NCBI GenBank assembly: GCA_024699855.1 | Contig: JAMPIQ010000001.1 | Coordinates: 16,058,001-16,122,000, forward strand | DNA from: Aphelenchoides besseyi | Lineage: Eukaryota > Nematoda > Chromadorea > Rhabditida > Aphelenchoididae | Direction of reading: 5' to 3' | DNA length: 64,000 nucleotides | Part shown: positions 1 to 11,580 of the stretch, piece by piece | Layout of the letters: each line of letters opens with the position of its first letter | Position numbering within the stretch: the first letter of the stretch is position 1 | Program-made: the position numbers and the translations under genes | The notes under the pieces: generated by a model | What the model was told of the DNA's origin: nothing | Seen by the model: only the letters and a program-made list of their open reading frames with translations | Database searches by the model: none

Positions 1-612
1 TCTGAGTTTCCAATAAAAACGGTTCGGTGAGAAGTGAAGACGATTCGGAGGCCGGTGGTTCTTCGATTCTCGCTCGCTTGGCATGTTGTAGAAGCGATAA
101 AAGAAGCTGCGAGTTCACAGGCGACGGCGAACGTTTATGATCCGTCAAACTAAAATTTTTGATTGATAAAAATGAAGATTGAACCTACGGATCGAAAGTT
201 GAAGTACATGGTCCGTGTTCTTCGCCGGCAAGAAAGTTCATTTTTGCGATGTGAATTGGCCAGTTGGTCGACTCGTCTGAGTGACCGTTACCACGTCTTC
301 CCTTTCGGTACATGTGGTAGGTAGTCTTCAGATTCTTCCATGACTCTTTTAACATTTCAACTAAACAAAAGATTTTAAACCTTCTGTTATTACCGCTTAC
401 CGTCAAAGTTCTTCCCGAACTTTTGACTCATCTTCTCAGCCAATTGACCGAACGAATCCGATCGATGTTTTCGCGACTTGTAATCGACATGCCGTTGGTC
501 CCAAATCTGCAAACAGTTTGTACAAACAAATGGATGGAAAACCAACCTCAGGATACGAACGCATCAACTCCACCAACTCCAGTTTCTCGTCGGCATCGAA
601 TCTCGCTGACAT
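1..612 (-). CDS. MADF-domain DNA-binding protein, 3' part off the window
   Basis: Four exons on the minus strand: 612-547, 506-401, 360-189 and 149 to beyond base 1. The start ATG at 612 gives MSARFDADEKLELVELMR, and the joined product then reads IWDQRHVDYKSRKH, FGQLAEKM and LKESWKNLKTTYHMYRK. These are the aromatic and basic landmarks of a MADF domain (Myb/SANT-like, known from Drosophila Adf-1), filling about residues 8-90. A low-complexity tail follows and continues past the left edge. All three introns are 38-40 nt with GT..AG ends and phases that fit. MADF proteins bind DNA and act as transcription or chromatin factors; the target here is unknown. The gene lies 268 bp downstream of another minus-strand gene, so co-transcription is possible but unproven. 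Confidence 0.85.
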
Positions 613-880
613 TCTTTGGAGCAAACGCGAGAAACGAAGCGAAAACGCTCTGTGTTTCTCTCCACTCGTCGTTGTTCGCTCCAAACACACTCGAAAACTA
701 CTCAGTTGGGCGAAAAAGAGCCGACGGCTGCTGCTCGAAGCAAACTGAGTGGACGGAGCGAAATGGCGATTTCCGAAAATCTTTCGAAGTTTCTTATGTG
801 CGAGTGGTGGAAACAAAAACCCCTCACTTACTGCAAATCATCGAGTTTATTACAACAACAACAAAAAACAATAACAGAAT

Positions 881-1319
881 TCATTTGTTTTGGAGACTAC
901 GAAAAGCGAATTCGTAAATGCGATTGTTCTCGGTCCACAGCTCATTGTTTTCCTTCTGTAACCTCGAGAGTTCGGCCTGCAGTTGTTTGTTGTTCAGTTT
1001 GTCCAAGTCGTCGCCATCTTGTGTCGTCGGCTCTTCGATTCTCAATAAGTCGGGCGTATGCTGTAGTTCTTCATCAATCTAAACGAGAAAACTCAGAGAG
1101 AAACACAAAGTCGACTTACAACCAACGTATCTACACCTGTAGCGATGAACTGCTTGATGTTGGTCCATTGCTCGTCGATTTGCTTTTTCGTGTCCACGCG
1201 AATTCGCTGAAAGGAATCGGAGAATGAAAGCGCAAAAACAGAAAACTCACGTCGAGAAGTGTAGACGATGCAGAAGTGGCTTGAGGCTTTTCGAGTTTGA
1301 TGAAGAATCGGTGGTCCAT
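881..1319 (-). CDS. small coiled-coil protein, unrecognised
   Basis: Three exons on the minus strand give about 117 residues, from the ATG at 1319 (MDHRFFIKLEKPQ) to a TGA at 881-883. The first intron starts after LLD; the second uses the GTAAGT donor after VDTLV and a CGTTTAG acceptor before IDEELQ. The middle is charged (RIRVDTKKQIDEQW). The last third has strong coiled-coil character (KLNNKQLQAELSRLQKENN). There is no catalytic motif, signal peptide or membrane segment. Size and coiled coil resemble small structural subunits such as kinetochore or centrosome proteins, but I cannot assign a family. The reading frame is well supported because all three exons join in phase and the alternative frames contain stops. 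Confidence 0.7.
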
Positions 1320-1564
1320 TTAGAGAGTTGATGAAAGAAATTGTCCAGTCACGGAAATCACCAACCCGCTGAAAAATTCGCCTTCTAACCACCATCGGGT
1401 CTCAACGCGATTCGCCGTCAATCCCACAGTTTGCGGCTGCTGAGTTGACCCACGAATTGCAAGAAATGCGAAGCGAAACGTTGAGCTTTCCGGAATTTTG
1501 ATCGTTTTTTGTTTTATTTTCGTGTTATTGACTTCATTGTTGACTTAAATTTTCAGGTTTCAAA

Positions 1565-2284
<720 letters not shown>

Positions 2285-2640
2285 ACGATCGACGGCACAG
2301 AGAGCAACTGGAATACATTTGATCGTATTTCCTTCTTTATTTGTTGTTATTTGAATTGTTAATAAAGCGGATTGCTTGAATATCTTGGCTTCAATTCTCT
2401 TCGCACAAACTGTATAGTTTCTGGTTAAAGGCAAAAGCAGGTGAGTAGCTTCTTACACATAAAGAAAGTTTAATTCGAAAACAAACTTCAATATAAAACA
2501 GACAATGGACTAAATTGTGAAATTGTGGCAAATCGATAAGGAGACAAAATGGCTAAATTAATTTCCTGAAATTGTGAGGATCAAATTTTAGTCATAAGAC
2601 AACGACAATATAAAAAGAATGAGGCAGATGAGGAAAAAGG

Positions 2641-4950
2641 TTAATGGTCCAGAATCTTCAAGGATTCAATAATCGATTCGATACAACGAACATCGACAAT
2701 TTTCTAAAGCAAATCGATTAAACAACCAGCTTCAAGTTCTAACTTACGGTAAGAACGGTGAACTCGCGGAAACGATCCAATTGTTCCAACAAAGTAGCAA
2801 AGTTACCAGCCGGCATCAAGGCACGCAATTTGTCGCCCATTGTCTGTAAGTTCAAACGTCTTGTTGCAATCATAATGTGAACTCACTTCATCTGTTTGAA
2901 CTAAACAACCGATCAAGAGCGCCACGTACGATGCAATCATCGAATCGTGCATATGAGCAGTTGCCTTTTGCATTGCGGAATTCAACGCCGAAACAATCTC
3001 ATCGTCATTCAGGTCCGGTGCTCGAGTTAAACGACCGGCCGCATTGGCTGCCGAAGTCGCTCCGTTTTCATCTCCCGATCCTTCGCCTTCGGCTTCTTCT
3101 TCCTCCAGAACTTCTTCAAACATCTCGTTGTCCAACTCTTCGTCGACACTTCGCGCTTGTTCTTCGTGTCGACAGAACACACGAGTTAACATCTCCAAAA
3201 CACTCAATTGTTCCGGTCCATTGCATTCACGTTTTTGAGGCGACGAGTCGCTTCCGTTCGTTGAAGACGCTTGAGAGCTGTTGGGAGTTGGTTGTTTGGA
3301 GTCGGCAGCCGGTTTCTTTTCCTCGAGAATTGGCGCGAAGAATTCGCATCTCAAATTCGAGACTTTGCGACGATTCGACGCCGATTTTTCGGTTAAATTG
3401 ACCAAAAGACCGCAAATCTAAAACCGAAATCCGTTCGATTCTCCAACCAGAAGTAACTTACCAAGAGAGTTAGGTCGAAGAGTTTTTCTTTTTCGGCAAA
3501 ACGCGGAATAATCGAAGAGAGAACGTGGAGCGAATTGGACAGGAAGTTTCCGATTTGACCCAATTTTATCGCGCAAACTTCTACAACAGACATCTAAGTG
3601 ATTGGTCTTAACAACAAACCGTTGGAATGTGATGCGTTCATTGTTGCACGAATCATCAACGAAAGACAATCGAAGAGCTGACGAGCCACATTGTCGCCGA
3701 TCTCGTGGTTCGGAACTTCTTTGCAGAAATAATCCAAGTACTTTTCACATGAGAACAACAAAGATCCTTGACGATGTCCGACAACAAACGTTTGATTTCG
3801 TTTGTCCAACATTATACCCTAAAGACGAGAATTAAACAATCTAATAACCATAAACTCACATTTTCGAAGATACGAAACGAGTGTTCCAGTTCACTCAAAT
3901 GCTGACGAATCGTTTCTTCCGTTGGATTCTGCAGTAAACGCATCGAAATGACAATCTTGTCAACTAAAACAAAGACTCTGAGCTACTTGTCAACTAATCA
4001 CTCGCCTTTAGCAACCAAGGATTGGAGGATTCCGGTGTTCAGCAATTCGGATTGTAGTGCCTGATTCTTGGTTGGCGATCGAGCAACGATGTAATCCAAA
4101 GTTACGAGAGAAACGTAAGCGGGAGTCATGTTCTTTTCCGTCAAATCAAAAATGATTTTTCGGCCTTTACGTTTCTCACAATCCTTCTTCCACGTGTTAA
4201 TGATTTCCCATGCCTACGAAGATAGATAAAAACAAACGAAACGATTACTCACCATTTTCTGATACTTTTGATATTCGGAATCTCCGTTGACTTTGTCCTG
4301 CTTCAGAAATTCGTAGATCAAACTGAGTGGGGCGCCAATCGACGGAAATTGAGCGGCATCGCGTGCCATCATGTACAGGAAGGCAGCAACACAAATCGAA
4401 AGGGCCTTAAGGACAATAAGCCAATGGGCGAGTATCTTCGACTTACCGGTGTCTCGTGGGACTCCTTGAGCGTCGTGATCAACTTCTGAAACAACGGCAA
4501 TTTGCCGCGAAGATATTTTCGAAATTCGAAGACTGCGCATTTCTTCGTCAGATTGATCATACTGCAATGGCAATTGGAAATAAACAAAAGACCAAACATA
4601 CCTTAAACACTTCAAATTGGCCGTAGCATCGGGAGAATTTAAAGTTTCCATGAAATAATCAATGTCGTCTTGAAAGTCCTTCAGTTCGCCCTCATCGAAA
4701 CAATGCTTGGCCTGACGCACCATACGTGGATCGGTTTTGATCTGAAAACAATAAGAATCGAGCATCAGTAAACGACTCACCTTCGGCATTTTCGATTGGG
4801 TCAAATTTGCAAAATGGAAAAAAGCGCTTGGAGATTTTGGCCGTAGATTAAAAATGCCACTCACGCGCTTTCAATCCAAATTTCTGTTTGGGACCGAGCG
4901 ATTGGACTAAGAACGGCCAGTCCAAAGCACTAAATTGCGTGGTTCGAAAT
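2641..4950 (-). CDS. wapl-1: WAPL cohesin-release factor (wings apart-like)
   Basis: A multi-exon minus-strand gene whose joined product carries the WAPL C-terminal helical domain. In order: VRQAKHCFDEGELKDFQDDI; CLSMINLTKKCAVFEFRKYL; ALSICVAAFLYMMARDAAQF; an AWEIINTWKKDCEKRKG block; SLLFSCEKYLDYFCKE; ICGLLVNLTEKSASNRRK; an acidic insert; MHDSMIASYVALLIGCL; and the end KIVDVRCIESIIESLK with TAA at 2641-2643. Human WAPL has the equivalent VNLVEYSARNR and MEDCIVASYTALLLGCL blocks. WAPL with PDS5 releases cohesin from chromatin. Two introns were solved by phase, including one of 39 nt ending at gttgtag before VCAIKLGQ. The intron at 3964-4005 has a GC donor. The 5' end is not resolved: the exon at 4865-4950 (FRTTQFSALDWPFLVQSLGP) looks coding but joins the next exon one base out of phase, and further 5' exons may lie up to about 5.2 kb. 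Confidence 0.93.
3964..4005 (-). other. GC-AG intron in wapl-1
   Basis: A 42-nt intron with donor CTAAAG/gcgagt and acceptor gttttag/TTGAC. Removing it keeps one frame from QSLVAK into VDKIVISMRLLQ. The only nearby GT would break that frame. Confidence 0.85.
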
Positions 4951-5642
4951 CTGAAATTGACTGGAAGTGGCCACTATAAGACACAACAGATAACATTGTC
5001 GTAAACGAAAGAGCTCAAACAATCTTGTAAGTTCAAAACAAACGAACGCTCCAAAAAACTGAACTCACTGGTTGAATGGCAGATGATTTCTTCTGCCAAC
5101 TTAATCAATCGATTAATCGGTCAGTTGAGTCTTAAGCGAAGGTAGTAAAATCGTTTAAATCGGCAAAATTGAAAAGCGTAGCATTGGATGGAGACGAGCA
5201 GACCGAAGATGTGCGCCATGATAATCACTGAACTGGTTAAAGTCGAAACTACAAATGAAAACAGACCATTGGTTTATTTTGTAGGATTGCGCGTAGTTGT
5301 GTTTGTTTCTGCTTATCTCAAAGAACAAGTGCGGAAAACGTCATGAAAGAAAACGAAAGGTCAAATCAATTCGCGACTCAAGAAAGTGGTGTAAAACCGG
5401 CCATCCAACATGAGATGTAGTTGTTTTCCGGGATCTCAATCTAACGTTTACTATCGAACCAACAGCTGAAAAGGCATTAAGAAGACGCAGTTGAAGTATT
5501 ATAACATAAATAGATGACTCTTCCAAACGAAATGCTACATCTTTGCTCATCGACTTTTAAAATCTTGTTGTAAAAATGATTTTGCAATGCAGTTTATTCG
5601 AGGAATACTATTATAATGACATACAATCGCTAAATATTCCTT
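4951..5642. other. interval without a supported gene
   Basis: The part to about 5.25 kb may hold 5' exons of the WAPL gene: a minus-strand open stretch reads LAEEIICHST before a GTGAG donor at about 5070, and another starts MAHIFGLLVS at about 5220. Neither joins cleanly. Bases 5340-5640 hold only short frames and the 3' side of the protease gene. Confidence 0.4.
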
Positions 5643-8447
5643 TTATTCTTTTTTCGGTAAAGCAAATCCGATACGTCTGTTCTTGAAATCTGAAAACAAA
5701 CTGTTGGCTTATTAGAGAGTTAGAAATAGAAACCATGAATGTGACAATAAGCCCGTTGGAATGGATCTAAATTGAAAATTAAACAAGTGTATTTGTTGTC
5801 GAAACGGCGTAAAAACACATTCGTTCAACAACTCACCTCCCAAAAGAATGAAATTGTCATCACCTTCTGATATGTATAACAAACAACGTCCATTGCCCAT
5901 ATTAAACGTTATCGCATCTTTTTGAATTTTGTAGATTTTCCCGTTAATCGTCAGTTTCACCACAAACCTTTTCGAACATCTAATCATATAATAATTATGT
6001 TGATAGGTCGCGTCTAACTCTCTCGCTATCCGCCTTACAACCCTTGCTGGCAAATGCAACATCGGTGAACCCGAATCTGATGCGGTTGTTGTTGGTGTTC
6101 GGAACGTGTAGTCACCAACACTGATCTTACTCAATTTGAACTGCCATGGACCTCCATAGGTAAATGATGGTGCCCATCCTTCCACTTTTCCGCAATTCTT
6201 TTTGTCGTAAGCTCCGAGTGTTAGGGTTCCGCCATGCATACATCTTGGTCTTCGATTTTTACAATTCTTCAGGTACAAAGTGAAAATCGGCCGATCAAAT
6301 AGCTTTTCTTTGTACGCTTGTTCGTAGATTAATGTTCCAGTTGTTCTGTCTTTTGTTATCCCAAAACCAATAATCGGCGAATCTGTTCGATAGGTTCTCT
6401 TAGCAGCACCAAAAGTGACTCGTCTTTTCAGTTTCAGTGATTGACCTATTTTAGCATCTCCGAGCTGGGTAGCTGGTTATATTGTACAGAACTTGGAACG
6501 TACCGCGAACTGATCTTTGTAGTAATAGCCTATCACAAAGCTTCTTGTGGATTCGTCTGATAGCCCGTACTCGAGCTTCATACGTTTTTGAAGTCGTTCT
6601 GAAGTTTTCGATGCTTTCGGTTTGTACAGACGTTTCTTGTCGTTGCACAGAGTGCTGTAAAATCCTCCACGGGACACGCAATCCATCAATGGTATCCAGC
6701 ATTCCAAAGATCCAGTGTCAATATGAAACATAATTATACAGGGTGGTTAAAAATGAACTCCCACTTTTTTTCCCGAAAAAAAATTTTTGAAATGAAAAAT
6801 CGGTCTGTTTTCATTTCGAGATCACAATTTATTAACAGTAATGAGTTCATCGGATTTCCACTTGTCCCCCTTGTCGATCCAGGCAGGTTTGAAGTCGCCG
6901 ATGATAGTTGGCCATGACTCGTTCGCGCATTGGTCGATCTTGTCTTAATTGGTCGGCGACTTCAACAATTGCCGTCCTCAACTCGTCGAGCGTTCTGGGA
7001 CGCTGATCCGTGTTGAATATTCGGCCTTTCATGTAACCCCAAAGCCAGAAATCACATGGTGTGAGATCTGGAGATCGAGGTGGCCAAGCCGCGGGTGATG
7101 GATGGGCACGGGTTCCTCTTCCAATCCACCGCCCCGGGAATTCACGATCGAGCAAAGTCAGAACGTTGTTCCCAATATGACACGGGGCGCCATCTTGTTG
7201 GAACAAGATGTTGTGGAAATTGGGCCAACCCCTAAGGGTTGGCAGGATCTCGTTAACCAGGGTTTGTTCCAACCACTGGGAGTTGATTCCCCGTTGACCG
7301 GCTGATGGTTCCCAAAAAATTGGGCCAATCACGCCTTCAATGCCAACGCCCATCCACACCGTCACTTTCGGGGAGGGAAAACGACAGGTATCGAACCAAT
7401 GCGGGTTGGAATCTGCCCACATGGTCCAATCGTGCCGATTCACACCCCCATCCAAATGAAAGTGGGGTTCATCGGTGAATAACAAGTTATTCAACCGATC
7501 CGGATCAGCCGCCAGACGCATCTACTCGTCTCGGGCAAAATTCATTCGCGTGGCGGGATCTGGAGCGTCGAGAGCGTGTGCCATCTGAAGATGGTAGGGA
7601 CGCATCTTCAGGTCTTCTTTGAGGATAAGCTGGAGTGTGCTTCGTGACATCTGAGTGGTTGGCTCGTCTTCTCCATCACCACTGGGTCCAATAACGAACG
7701 GATTGCGCCTCGTTGAAAGATGAGGGTTGGCCGCGAACGCTTCTCGAACATCTTCAATTGCTTCTGCGTTTCGAACACGCCTAAAGGGCAATGAAAAAAA
7801 AGCAAAACTCGAACTCACTTGGACTTGTGCATACCGCGCTCGCCGTACACTGAACCAGTGGCGTAGAAGTTTTCCACCCATTTTTGGATGGTTTTGCGAT
7901 CGGGGTTACGAGCATCATCATCTCCGGCATCACGACGAATTCGTTTGACAAATTTGACGTAACAGTACGCCTCCTCAATGAACACACCAACAAACTTTGC
8001 TTTTTCTTGAGCACTGTAGCCCATAACGATTTAACAAAACTAACCGATTTTTCCAATTTTTCATTTCAAAAATTTTTTTTCGGGAAAAAAGTGGGAGTTC
8101 ATTTTTAACCACCCTGTATTAATACAAGTAGAAAACAAGGGAATTGTGATTTAGCCCGTCAACTACTTACCGTAACTAAGAATGTTTGTGGCGGGCGTCC
8201 AACAGAAATAGCGACTAAATTCATGAGCTTAATTAATTTCGTTGAACAACATACTCTTGTAGCGCATATTGGAGAGAGCACTTTGCACATTTTCTTTATA
8301 GGCATGCATCAATGGTGCGAGAGTGCCGTTTTCGCCAAGTGGAAGAACGGGATTATTTTGATGTGCAATTAAAGAGAAGGAAATTTCTTCTCCTTTAACT
8401 GTTGGCCAAAGACATTGACCAACCAAAAATACGCATAGAAAGAACAT
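5643..8447 (-). CDS. pepsin-family (A1) aspartic protease, interrupted by a mariner-like element
   Basis: Exons 8447-8255, 8214-8171, about 6731-6504, 6464-5837, 5766-5734 and 5689-5643. The product has a signal peptide (MFFLCVFLVGQCLWPTVKG), a propeptide, the strand ISVGRPPQTFLVT, the first catalytic motif DTGS within HIDTGSLECWIP, a PIIGFG block, the second catalytic Asp in SDSGSP, and the family ending LGDPFQRAYCHIH followed by DFKNRRIGFALPKKE. Both catalytic aspartates are present, and cysteines suggest a secreted enzyme, probably digestive or lysosomal. The two halves of the active-site cleft are separated by an intron that now contains a whole transposon. I see a GTAAGT donor at 8170 but no AG in the host sequence upstream of TTTCATATTGAC, so splicing into the DTGS exon is doubtful and the allele may be inactive. 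Everything 3' of that point is intact. Confidence 0.88.
6739..6798 (+). repeat. terminal inverted repeat, one end of the mariner-like element
   Basis: This 60-bp end starts CAGGGTGGTTAAAAATG and matches the reverse complement of 8057-8116 with only small differences in its A/T runs. Confidence 0.93.
6847..8024 (-). pseudogene. mariner-like transposase with one in-frame stop
   Basis: Exon 1 is 8024-7819 and exon 2 is 7780-6847, joined through a 38-nt intron (gtgagttcg..ctttag). This gives a 379-codon frame. The N-terminal third is helix-turn-helix-like (MGYSAQEKAKFVGVFIEEA, NPDRKTIQKWVENF). The catalytic core shows Asp in LLFTDEPHF, Asp in FQQDGAPCH and Asp in WPPRSPDLTPCDFWLW. The spacing from the second Asp to the SPD Asp is 41 residues, so this is not a classical DD34D mariner. 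A TAG at 7522-7524 stands in frame at about codon 155, immediately before MRLAADPDRL; the frame is otherwise open to the end. It is therefore a single-nonsense copy or has a sequencing error at that codon. Intact copies elsewhere in the genome would be expected to read Trp or Gln there. Confidence 0.9.
8057..8116 (-). repeat. terminal inverted repeat, other end of the mariner-like element
   Basis: Mate of the repeat at 6739-6798; it ends CATTTTTAACCACCCTG next to the second TA duplication. Confidence 0.93.
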
Positions 8448-8915
8448 CGATTCGGTGAATTAGAAACTCGACGGAGTTTGAAACAGTAAAAATACGCATT
8501 GTTTGTGTGATCGTTTATATTCTGTTTCTTATTGGAGAGTGCTTCAGGAATTTCTTTTTACTTAAGCTGATCAAATACACACTTCAGAAGAATGTGAGGT
8601 CATAATGTCAGTGTTTTCAACAAAAACTGTTCAAATAATCAAACAATAAGTCTTTGTGTTTAATAACCGCGCCATTGATGAGCGATTGAGTGAGTGGGAA
8701 GCTTTGTTAAACTGTTGGAGTTACTTCAGCTGTTTTTTTGATCTTGATCTTTGACTTTGAACTTCCTAATAGATATTGGGATTAAAATTTGACGTTCATT
8801 TTTGATGTTTTGTCCAATATAACTACAATAGCGAGCAAGGATCTGGACACTTTTGGAAACATCTGAAACAAACAGAAGAAGAATCTGTTATTTGGTTGAT
8901 TACAATAAGTTGAGA
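8448..8915. other. upstream region of the protease gene, no gene seen
   Basis: AT-rich sequence between the protease start codon and a Tc1-like remnant. It should hold the protease promoter; I see no clear TATA box or open frame. Confidence 0.5.
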
Positions 8916-9680
8916 TCAATATTTTGTCGCGAACCCTTTTTGCTTAATTACGACTTGACAACGGCGAGGCATTGAATCGATCCATTTCCGAAGATGTGAG
9001 GATTTAAGACCATTGATATAAAAGTTCAGCGAAAAGTTCATCCCGTTTTTTTAAAACTTTTACCACGTAGACCTTCTTAAAATTTTGAGTAAATATTCTC
9101 AATAAGATCCGGAGACTGGACTAACTACGACAAAACTTTCACTTTCTTTGACTCAAGAATTTTGACCGATTTGGCGGTATGTTTAGGATCATTGTCGTGT
9201 TGAAAAACACATTCCGGAGACTTTTCTGTTTTGCCCAAGTTAGATGATAGTCCTCAAGATATTCTTGAACTTGAATTGACAAGCAGCCGGATATTGGTTG
9301 GCTAGTGATTAGATGAAAGGATCATGGAGAGGTCAAGAAGACAATCCACATAAATACAACAACTCAAGTAGACACTCAACATCCACTTTCACTCAATTGA
9401 AATGTCAATTCGGTGGCCAATAACTGAACCAAAACTGCAGAACTGGTCATCCCATTAATATTGACTACGCAAGAACCAGTAAATAGCCATGAAATAGATC
9501 GACTATTCATTTAATCTGAGAAAATAGACGTTTTTGCTTCGATAAAAACCTGTACTGTTCGGCCCGTCCAGACATAAGTGCTTCTGGTCGCTTAAAATCC
9601 ATGTTGTGAAGTCGGTCCGAACGATCAAATGGCGTCGGGCAAAGTCTCTCTTAAATTTTGAATGATCGATGAACTAATAG
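8916..9680 (-). pseudogene. degenerate Tc1-like transposase
   Basis: Reading the minus strand toward lower coordinates there are pieces of a Tc1 transposase in shifting frames. The first is FQHDNDPKHTAKSVKILESK around 9120-9215 (second catalytic Asp). A stop follows, then QSPDLIENIYSKF (third catalytic residue region), and finally KWIDSMPRRCQVVIKQKG, the family's C-terminal block, ending in TGA at 8916-8918. Sequence up to about 9680 contains further weak pieces such as VFIEAKTSIFSD. Several stops and at least one frameshift rule out function. No paired terminal repeats were recognised. Confidence 0.8.
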
Positions 9681-10063
9681 AATTAACGTGCAGTTTTTGT
9701 CTTTCATCGTCAGTCATAGATGCAGCATTCAATTTCGTTGGTCGATTAGATGGCGAGATGCCATTGAGCAAAATATCCTCACGTCCGTTTTCGGTCTTTT
9801 TAGTTTGATTATTGTTATCCTCGAGTTTGAAATTTTGCTACTAACGGTGGAATCTACATCCGAATCAATTTTATGCCCATTTTCTACTTGTTTACTTTGT
9901 ACCCATTGAACTTGTTCGGGTTCTAGTCGAATTCTTAAAAGCCAACTTATACTCTTTAGTAATTATCTTACCTTTCCATCCAATCAAACGATCCGGGTTG
10001 TTGCAATTTTTCCATGAAAGACTTGTAAATAGCCGGATAATGGTCGACAATTCGATGCGCACG
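9681..10063. other. repeat-derived interval
   Basis: Between the Tc1 remnant and the next degenerate locus. A 73-codon frame at 9688-9909 does not look like a protein. No feature is supported. Confidence 0.3.
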
Positions 10064-10604
10064 TCATAAAGAGGTAAGTGCACATTTACTATGTGATATC
10101 AAGGACCGCAACCCCGATAAAATCCGTATTTTAATGTTTTTTCCTTTGGCGCAAATAACCGGTTTGTTAAGATGAGTGTTAATTTGTTTGACCAAAAGAA
10201 GAATCCATTCTCGAGCTTTCAGTGTAGCAGTTAGAGCACGTTCGATTGATAACACTATTTTGCGAATTAAGAGTTCCTGAAAATGATTGTAGATGAAAGA
10301 ACTTCGCTATATATTTTACCGCATCTTTAGTTGTTTGATTTTCAGATTAACGAGGGGCTTTCATCTTCGAGGGCAGTTTTTATCAAACGTGCTTGCAAAG
10401 TCGCCTGAAAACATTTAAATGAAGTTTATTAAACGTGTTTACCATATTCAATTCCTTTAAATTCAATTCCGTTTGTTGTGTTGTTGTCGAGGCCAAAGCC
10501 TTTAAAAACTTTGAGGTTGTTTTGTCGACCATTTTTGAAACGTCTGCTTTTGGATCGTTATTCGGTTGATTGTTAGAACCAAAAAACGAAGTCAAACAAT
10601 TCAT
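10064..10604 (-). pseudogene. decaying multi-exon locus, unrecognised
   Basis: Three exon-like stretches lie on the minus strand with good splice signals: 10604-10444 (MNCLTSFFGSNNQPNNDP to NLKELNM, followed by gtaaac); a short one reading ATLQARLIKTALEDESPS; and 10277-10064 reading ELLIRKIVLSIERALTATLK. The first two join in phase; the third can be joined to them only through a stop. The protein is helical and hydrophilic and I do not recognise it. It may be the far end of the Ulp1-like locus that follows. Confidence 0.4.
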
Positions 10605-10849
10605 TAGTTTTTCAACGGATACAATTGCTTATTTCTCGTTTCTTTGTGCTCTTTGACGATTGAGAAGTTCCGTGCGTTTGTTTTCAATTCTAGAAACAAT
10701 TTAAAGAATAAACTCGTCAAACGAACGTTTTTGAAGCTGTTTCCATGTTCGTATGGTTTTGTTTTAGAACTTCGGCAACTTGTACGTAGTACAAACTAAT
10801 TCATTTCAATAAGCTTCGTTGGAATTTGACATGCCAGCGACGTTTACAA

Positions 10850-11580
10850 TTAGCGTCTTTAGTTTGTTAGTTGTCTCGTTCTGCGTTTGTCATTTCCGAT
10901 TGGCTAAAATAGTCAATTTATCTAATATGCAATCGTTATAAACTTACAAAGTGACCATTTGCTTCTTTGCAGTTACGATCCGACGTTGCTTTTTCAGTCG
11001 AGCGATTTTCACGGCTGAAACAAAGTAGTTAGTTGGACTGAAAAACTTACAAACTAGCCATTTGAAACTTAGCGGTTATACGGTCCAACTTTTCTGTTCG
11101 GTAGAACGATTCGCACATCTGAAGAAGAATAGTTTTTTTATTGAATTTGTTTTACTCTTCTGCTGTTTTGACTCGTTTTGTTAGGCGTTAAACTTCTTCT
11201 TTGTCGATTGTTAATACCAACCATTTTGGCGTGTAACTGAAATGCATGAGGTCGACGAGTAATTTGCCCAAACGAATACGTTTTTTCTCAGCGTTCTACG
11301 ATTGTAAGTAAGTATCAATAGTTCTGATTTGCACAATCTGACAACTCTTCACAAACGAAAACTCCGCAGTTGTATCCATCAGTTGAAGGTTGATCCATTA
11401 CGCCGGATAACTGGCGACACGTTACATTAGTTTGGATCCGATCGAATAGAATTGACGCAAAATTGGCCGATTATTCCACTAAATGACGTCTTTCACCGTT
11501 AAGTGGTCCATTTGTAAGATTATAAAAGTCTGCGACATCGTTGTTTCTGTGGATTTAGAGGAGCATAAAATGCCGGGAAT
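10850..11580 (-). pseudogene. Ulp1-type cysteine protease-like remnant with coiled-coil exons
   Basis: A minus-strand frame around 11,320-11,480 reads ILFDRIQTNVTCRQ and then DGYNCGVFVCEELS. This is the Gln/Asp..CG(V/F)FVC block around the catalytic Cys of Ulp1/SENP (C48) peptidases. Upstream in the same frame is one stop. Downstream, minus-strand exons with GTAAG donors read IRLGKLLVDLMHF, then RLTKRVKTAEE (after a stop), CESFYRTEKLDRITAKFQ and VKIARLKKQRRIVTAKKQ. Ulp1 domains are often captured by DNA transposons, and the neighbourhood is full of transposon debris, so I read this as a decayed element-borne gene rather than the host SUMO protease. Confidence 0.55.

Larger units (their letters stand above)
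6739..8116 (-). mobile_element. mariner-like (IS630-Tc1-mariner) DNA transposon
   Basis: A 1,378-bp element flanked by TA target-site duplications (6737-6738 and 8117-8118). Its ends are inverted repeats of about 60 bp beginning CAGGGTGGTTAAAAATGAAC. They are nearly identical over the whole length, which suggests a fairly recent insertion. It contains a single transposase gene on the minus strand and nothing else. It sits in an intron of the aspartic protease gene and runs in the same direction. Confidence 0.95.

Noticed and set aside
423..1227. Plus-strand frames of 164 and 203 codons
   Set aside because: They are antisense to the MADF and coiled-coil genes, whose exons are supported by family blocks and splice phase.
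613..1319. Operon of the coiled-coil gene and the MADF gene
   Set aside because: Same strand with a gap of about 270 bp, but no internal acceptor with a typical downstream-gene leader was evident; spacing alone is not enough.
7102..7305. Plus-strand 67-codon frame in the mariner-like element
   Set aside because: Antisense shadow of the transposase core.
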